Part shown: positions 62,467 through 64,000 of the stretch, in pieces
How the letters are laid out: each line of letters opens with the position of its first letter
Numbering within the stretch: the stretch's first letter is position 1
DNA from: Salinicoccus halodurans
GTDB taxonomy: Bacteria > Bacillota > Bacilli > Staphylococcales > Salinicoccaceae
DNA: 64,000 nt
Reading direction: 5' to 3'
Assembly (NCBI RefSeq): GCF_900114445.1
Contig: NZ_FOTB01000001.1
Coordinates: 306,937-370,936, forward strand
Program-made: the position numbers and the translations under genes
Notes under the pieces: generated by a model
What the model saw: the letters and a program-made list of their open reading frames with translations, nothing else
What the model was told of the DNA's origin: nothing
The model's database searches: none

Positions 62467-63096
62467 ATGCATATCAATGTCATAGTACGTGATGCTTCAA
62501 GCCATATACAGGAAGTATTCAGAGAGCGGCAGGACGAACCTTGGGCAGGAGTGGACCACGGTGTTGTCCTGCTGCTCAAGGCGGGAATAGTGCCGGCATA
62601 TAATTACGGAGACTTCGATTCAATCACAGAAGAAGAAAGAAAATTCATTAAAGAACACATAGACATAGATCCTGTCCCCAGTGAAAAGGATGATACCGAT
62701 CTCGCGCTCTGTCTGGCGGACCTTGCTGCAAAAGGATATGAGTCCATCAACGTCTACGGCGCAACAGGCGGCAGGATGGATCACGCACTGGGTAACATTC
62801 AGCTGCTGATGCATGAAGAACTCAGAGGGACGGAGATAAAGATCATCGACCGCCAAAATGTTATAAGCCTGATCCAGGAGGGTAAGCATGAAGTGAGACG
62901 GCAGGAAGGGATGAAATACATTTCCTTCCTGCCATTTAATGAGAAAACGACTTTATCATTGGACGGCTTCCTGTACGATCTGGATGAACAGCTGCTTGAA
63001 TTTGGTACGACGCTTACAATAAGCAACGAATTTACGAAAAATATAGGAAATGTATATACAGACAAAGACATTCTTATGATACAATCCAAAGACTAG
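62467..63096 (+). CDS. thiN: Thiamine pyrophosphokinase
   Basis: ThiN converts thiamine to thiamine diphosphate. The product is 209 residues from ATG 62467 (MHINVIVRDASSH), 5 bases after rpe, with AAAGGG upstream; the frame is open further back but overlaps rpe. Motifs are NYGDFDSIT, DDTDLALCLADLA and GATGGRMDHALGNIQLL. The rsgA-rpe-thiN order is conserved in Bacillus and Staphylococcus. Confidence 0.95.
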   Translation: MHINVIVRDASSHIQEVFRERQDEPWAGVDHGVVLLLKAGIVPAYNYGDFDSITEEERKFIKEHIDIDPVPSEKDDTDLALCLADLAAKGYESINVYGATGGRMDHALGNIQLLMHEELRGTEIKIIDRQNVISLIQEGKHEVRRQEGMKYISFLPFNEKTTLSLDGFLYDLDEQLLEFGTTLTISNEFTKNIGNVYTDKDILMIQSKD

Positions 63097-63114
63097 CATG
63101 AAAGAGGTGATCGA

Positions 63115-63816
63115 ATGATGTTTATGGGTGCAGTTGCCAACGGTCTGGCAATTATCATCGGGGGACTTCTCGGGCTGGTATTTACATTCATACCTGAACC
63201 GATCAAAGACTCAATTATGAAAATCCAGGCACTGGTAATCATGACGCTCGGGATACAGATGGTTGTGCAGGCAGAAGATATCATCGTGACACTTCTCAGT
63301 CTGATCATCGGTGTCGTCATCGGTGAAGTAATCCGGCTTGAGGAGCTGTTGAACCGGTTCGGTCACTGGATGGAATTCAAACTCGGGGATAAACACGCCG
63401 GTAACTTATCGCAGGGGTTTGTTTCAGGTACACTTGTCTTCATCGTCGGAGCCATGGCAATCGTCGGCGGTCTGGATGCGGGACTGAGAGGGTCGAACGA
63501 GGTCCTGTATACAAAGTCCATCATGGATTTCTTCATCGCAGTTGTGATGACCACAACCTACGGGCTCGGGGTGATCATTTCTGGAATACCGGCATTCCTG
63601 TATGAATCCGGAATTATCGTTTCCGCTGCCCAGATCGCGCGGATCATCCCGGAATATATTCTGGATGAGATGATTCTGCAGGTTTCGGCAACCGGCGGCG
63701 TCATTCTTCTTGCCATCGGTCTCAATATGCTGAACGTGACCAAAATGCGGGTGGGGAACATGATACCCGCAATCTTTACAGCAATGGCGATGGTCTACAT
63801 TCTTAATATTTTCTGA
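63115..63816 (+). CDS. DUF554 family membrane protein (YqgA-like)
   Basis: This 233-residue polytopic protein has about six or seven hydrophobic segments. It starts at ATG 63115 behind GAGGTG (an adjacent ATG at 63118 is the alternative). GAVANGLAIIIGGLLGL at the N-terminus and the central FVSGTLVFIVGAMAIVGG are DUF554 features. It is probably an integral cytoplasmic-membrane protein. Transport function has been suggested for the family but is unproven. It follows thiN by 18 bases. Confidence 0.88.
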   Translation: MMFMGAVANGLAIIIGGLLGLVFTFIPEPIKDSIMKIQALVIMTLGIQMVVQAEDIIVTLLSLIIGVVIGEVIRLEELLNRFGHWMEFKLGDKHAGNLSQGFVSGTLVFIVGAMAIVGGLDAGLRGSNEVLYTKSIMDFFIAVVMTTTYGLGVIISGIPAFLYESGIIVSAAQIARIIPEYILDEMILQVSATGGVILLAIGLNMLNVTKMRVGNMIPAIFTAMAMVYILNIF

Positions 63817-63822
63817 TTTAAT

Positions 63823-63862
63823 TCCCGGCAGCATGTCAATCTGAAGCTGTCCGGGGATTTTT
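63823..63862 (+). terminator. Terminator after the DUF554 gene
   Basis: CCCGGCAGC pairs with GCTG-T-CCGGG (one bulged T) around a loop of about 13 bases, then ATTTTT. Confidence 0.8.
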
Positions 63863-63891
63863 AACGGGTGATAATGATATAATAGGCATAT

Positions 63892-63924
63892 AAAAAATCC
63901 ACCCGGGGAAATCCCGGATGGATC
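63892..63924 (-). terminator. Terminator of rpmB
   Basis: ATCCACCCGGG pairs with CCCGGATGGAT. On the minus strand the hairpin is followed by T6 (AAAAAA at 63892-63897 on the plus strand). It lies about 11 bases after the rpmB stop. Confidence 0.87.
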
Positions 63925-63934
63925 GAAAGTTGAA

Positions 63935-64000
63935 TTATACGCGCTGTACTTTACCGGATTTGAGGGCACGGGCTGAAACCCATACTCTTTTCGGTTTACC
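63935..64000 (-). CDS. rpmB: 50S ribosomal protein L28, C-terminal part
   Basis: Only the last 21 codons and the stop are inside the window. They read GKPKRVWVSARALKSGKVQR followed by V, which is the highly conserved C-terminus of L28. The gene runs off the right edge on the minus strand. Placement after thiN is standard in staphylococci. Confidence 0.93.
   Translation of the reverse strand, partial: GKPKRVWVSARALKSGKVQRV

Overview
The window is chromosomal DNA from a low-to-mid GC Gram-positive of the Staphylococcaceae type. The backbone order (ylbG, rsmD, coaD, ylbN, rpmF, bshC, then mraZ to divIVA, ileS, lspA, rluD, the pyr operon, rqcH, gmk, rpoZ, coaBC, priA, fmt, rsmB, rlmN, stp, pknB, rsgA, rpe, thiN, rpmB) is the order known from Staphylococcus and Bacillus. 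Three things argue against Staphylococcus itself: a glycogen operon, pyrK with a class 1B pyrD inside the pyr operon, and a peroxygenase P450 very like Jeotgalicoccus OleT. A Salinicoccus/Jeotgalicoccus-like genus is my best guess (inference; no search was run and GC was not computed).

Layout. 1-5.2 kb: a glycerophosphodiesterase cut by the window edge, then the ylb housekeeping block (YlbG, a conserved hypothetical, RsmD, CoaD, TmcAL, DUF177 protein, L32, YlbP). 5.3-6.9 kb: bshC for bacillithiol synthesis, with a C8 tract near its 3' end. 7.0-17.3 kb: the division and cell-wall (dcw) cluster mraZ-rsmH-ftsL-pbp1-mraY-murD-divIB-ftsA-ftsZ, preceded by three 10-bp-spaced GTGG boxes that should bind MraZ. 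17.3-21.1 kb: the ylm block with sepF and divIVA. 21.2-25.5 kb: a T-box riboswitch controlling ileS, then lspA and rluD. 25.5-37.0 kb: a complete de novo pyrimidine operon pyrR-pyrP-pyrB-pyrC-carA-carB-pyrK-pyrD-pyrF-pyrE behind a PyrR-type attenuator.

37.1-46.6 kb: an alpha-glucan island. A minus-strand pair (type I pullulanase, phosphoglucomutase) diverges from the plus-strand glycogen operon glgB-glgC-glgD-glgA. No glycogen phosphorylase lies in the window. 46.7-59.1 kb: rqcH (minus strand), gmk-rpoZ, coaBC-priA-fmt-rsmB-rlmN, and the signalling pair stp-pknB. 59.1-60.9 kb: a second accessory insert between pknB and rsgA, made of the OleT-like P450 and a convergent single-domain rhodanese. 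60.9-64 kb: rsgA-rpe-thiN, a DUF554 membrane protein, and the end of rpmB.

The most notable gene is the P450 at 59176-60447. It aligns from memory almost end to end with the terminal-alkene-forming decarboxylase OleT and keeps its Phe79, His85, Arg245 and Cys365 equivalents. It has its own strong-looking promoter with a palindrome over the -35 box, and its own terminator. I found no CRISPR array, insertion sequence, prophage, tRNA or rRNA gene. No stretch longer than about 300 bases lacks a gene or a recognisable leader.
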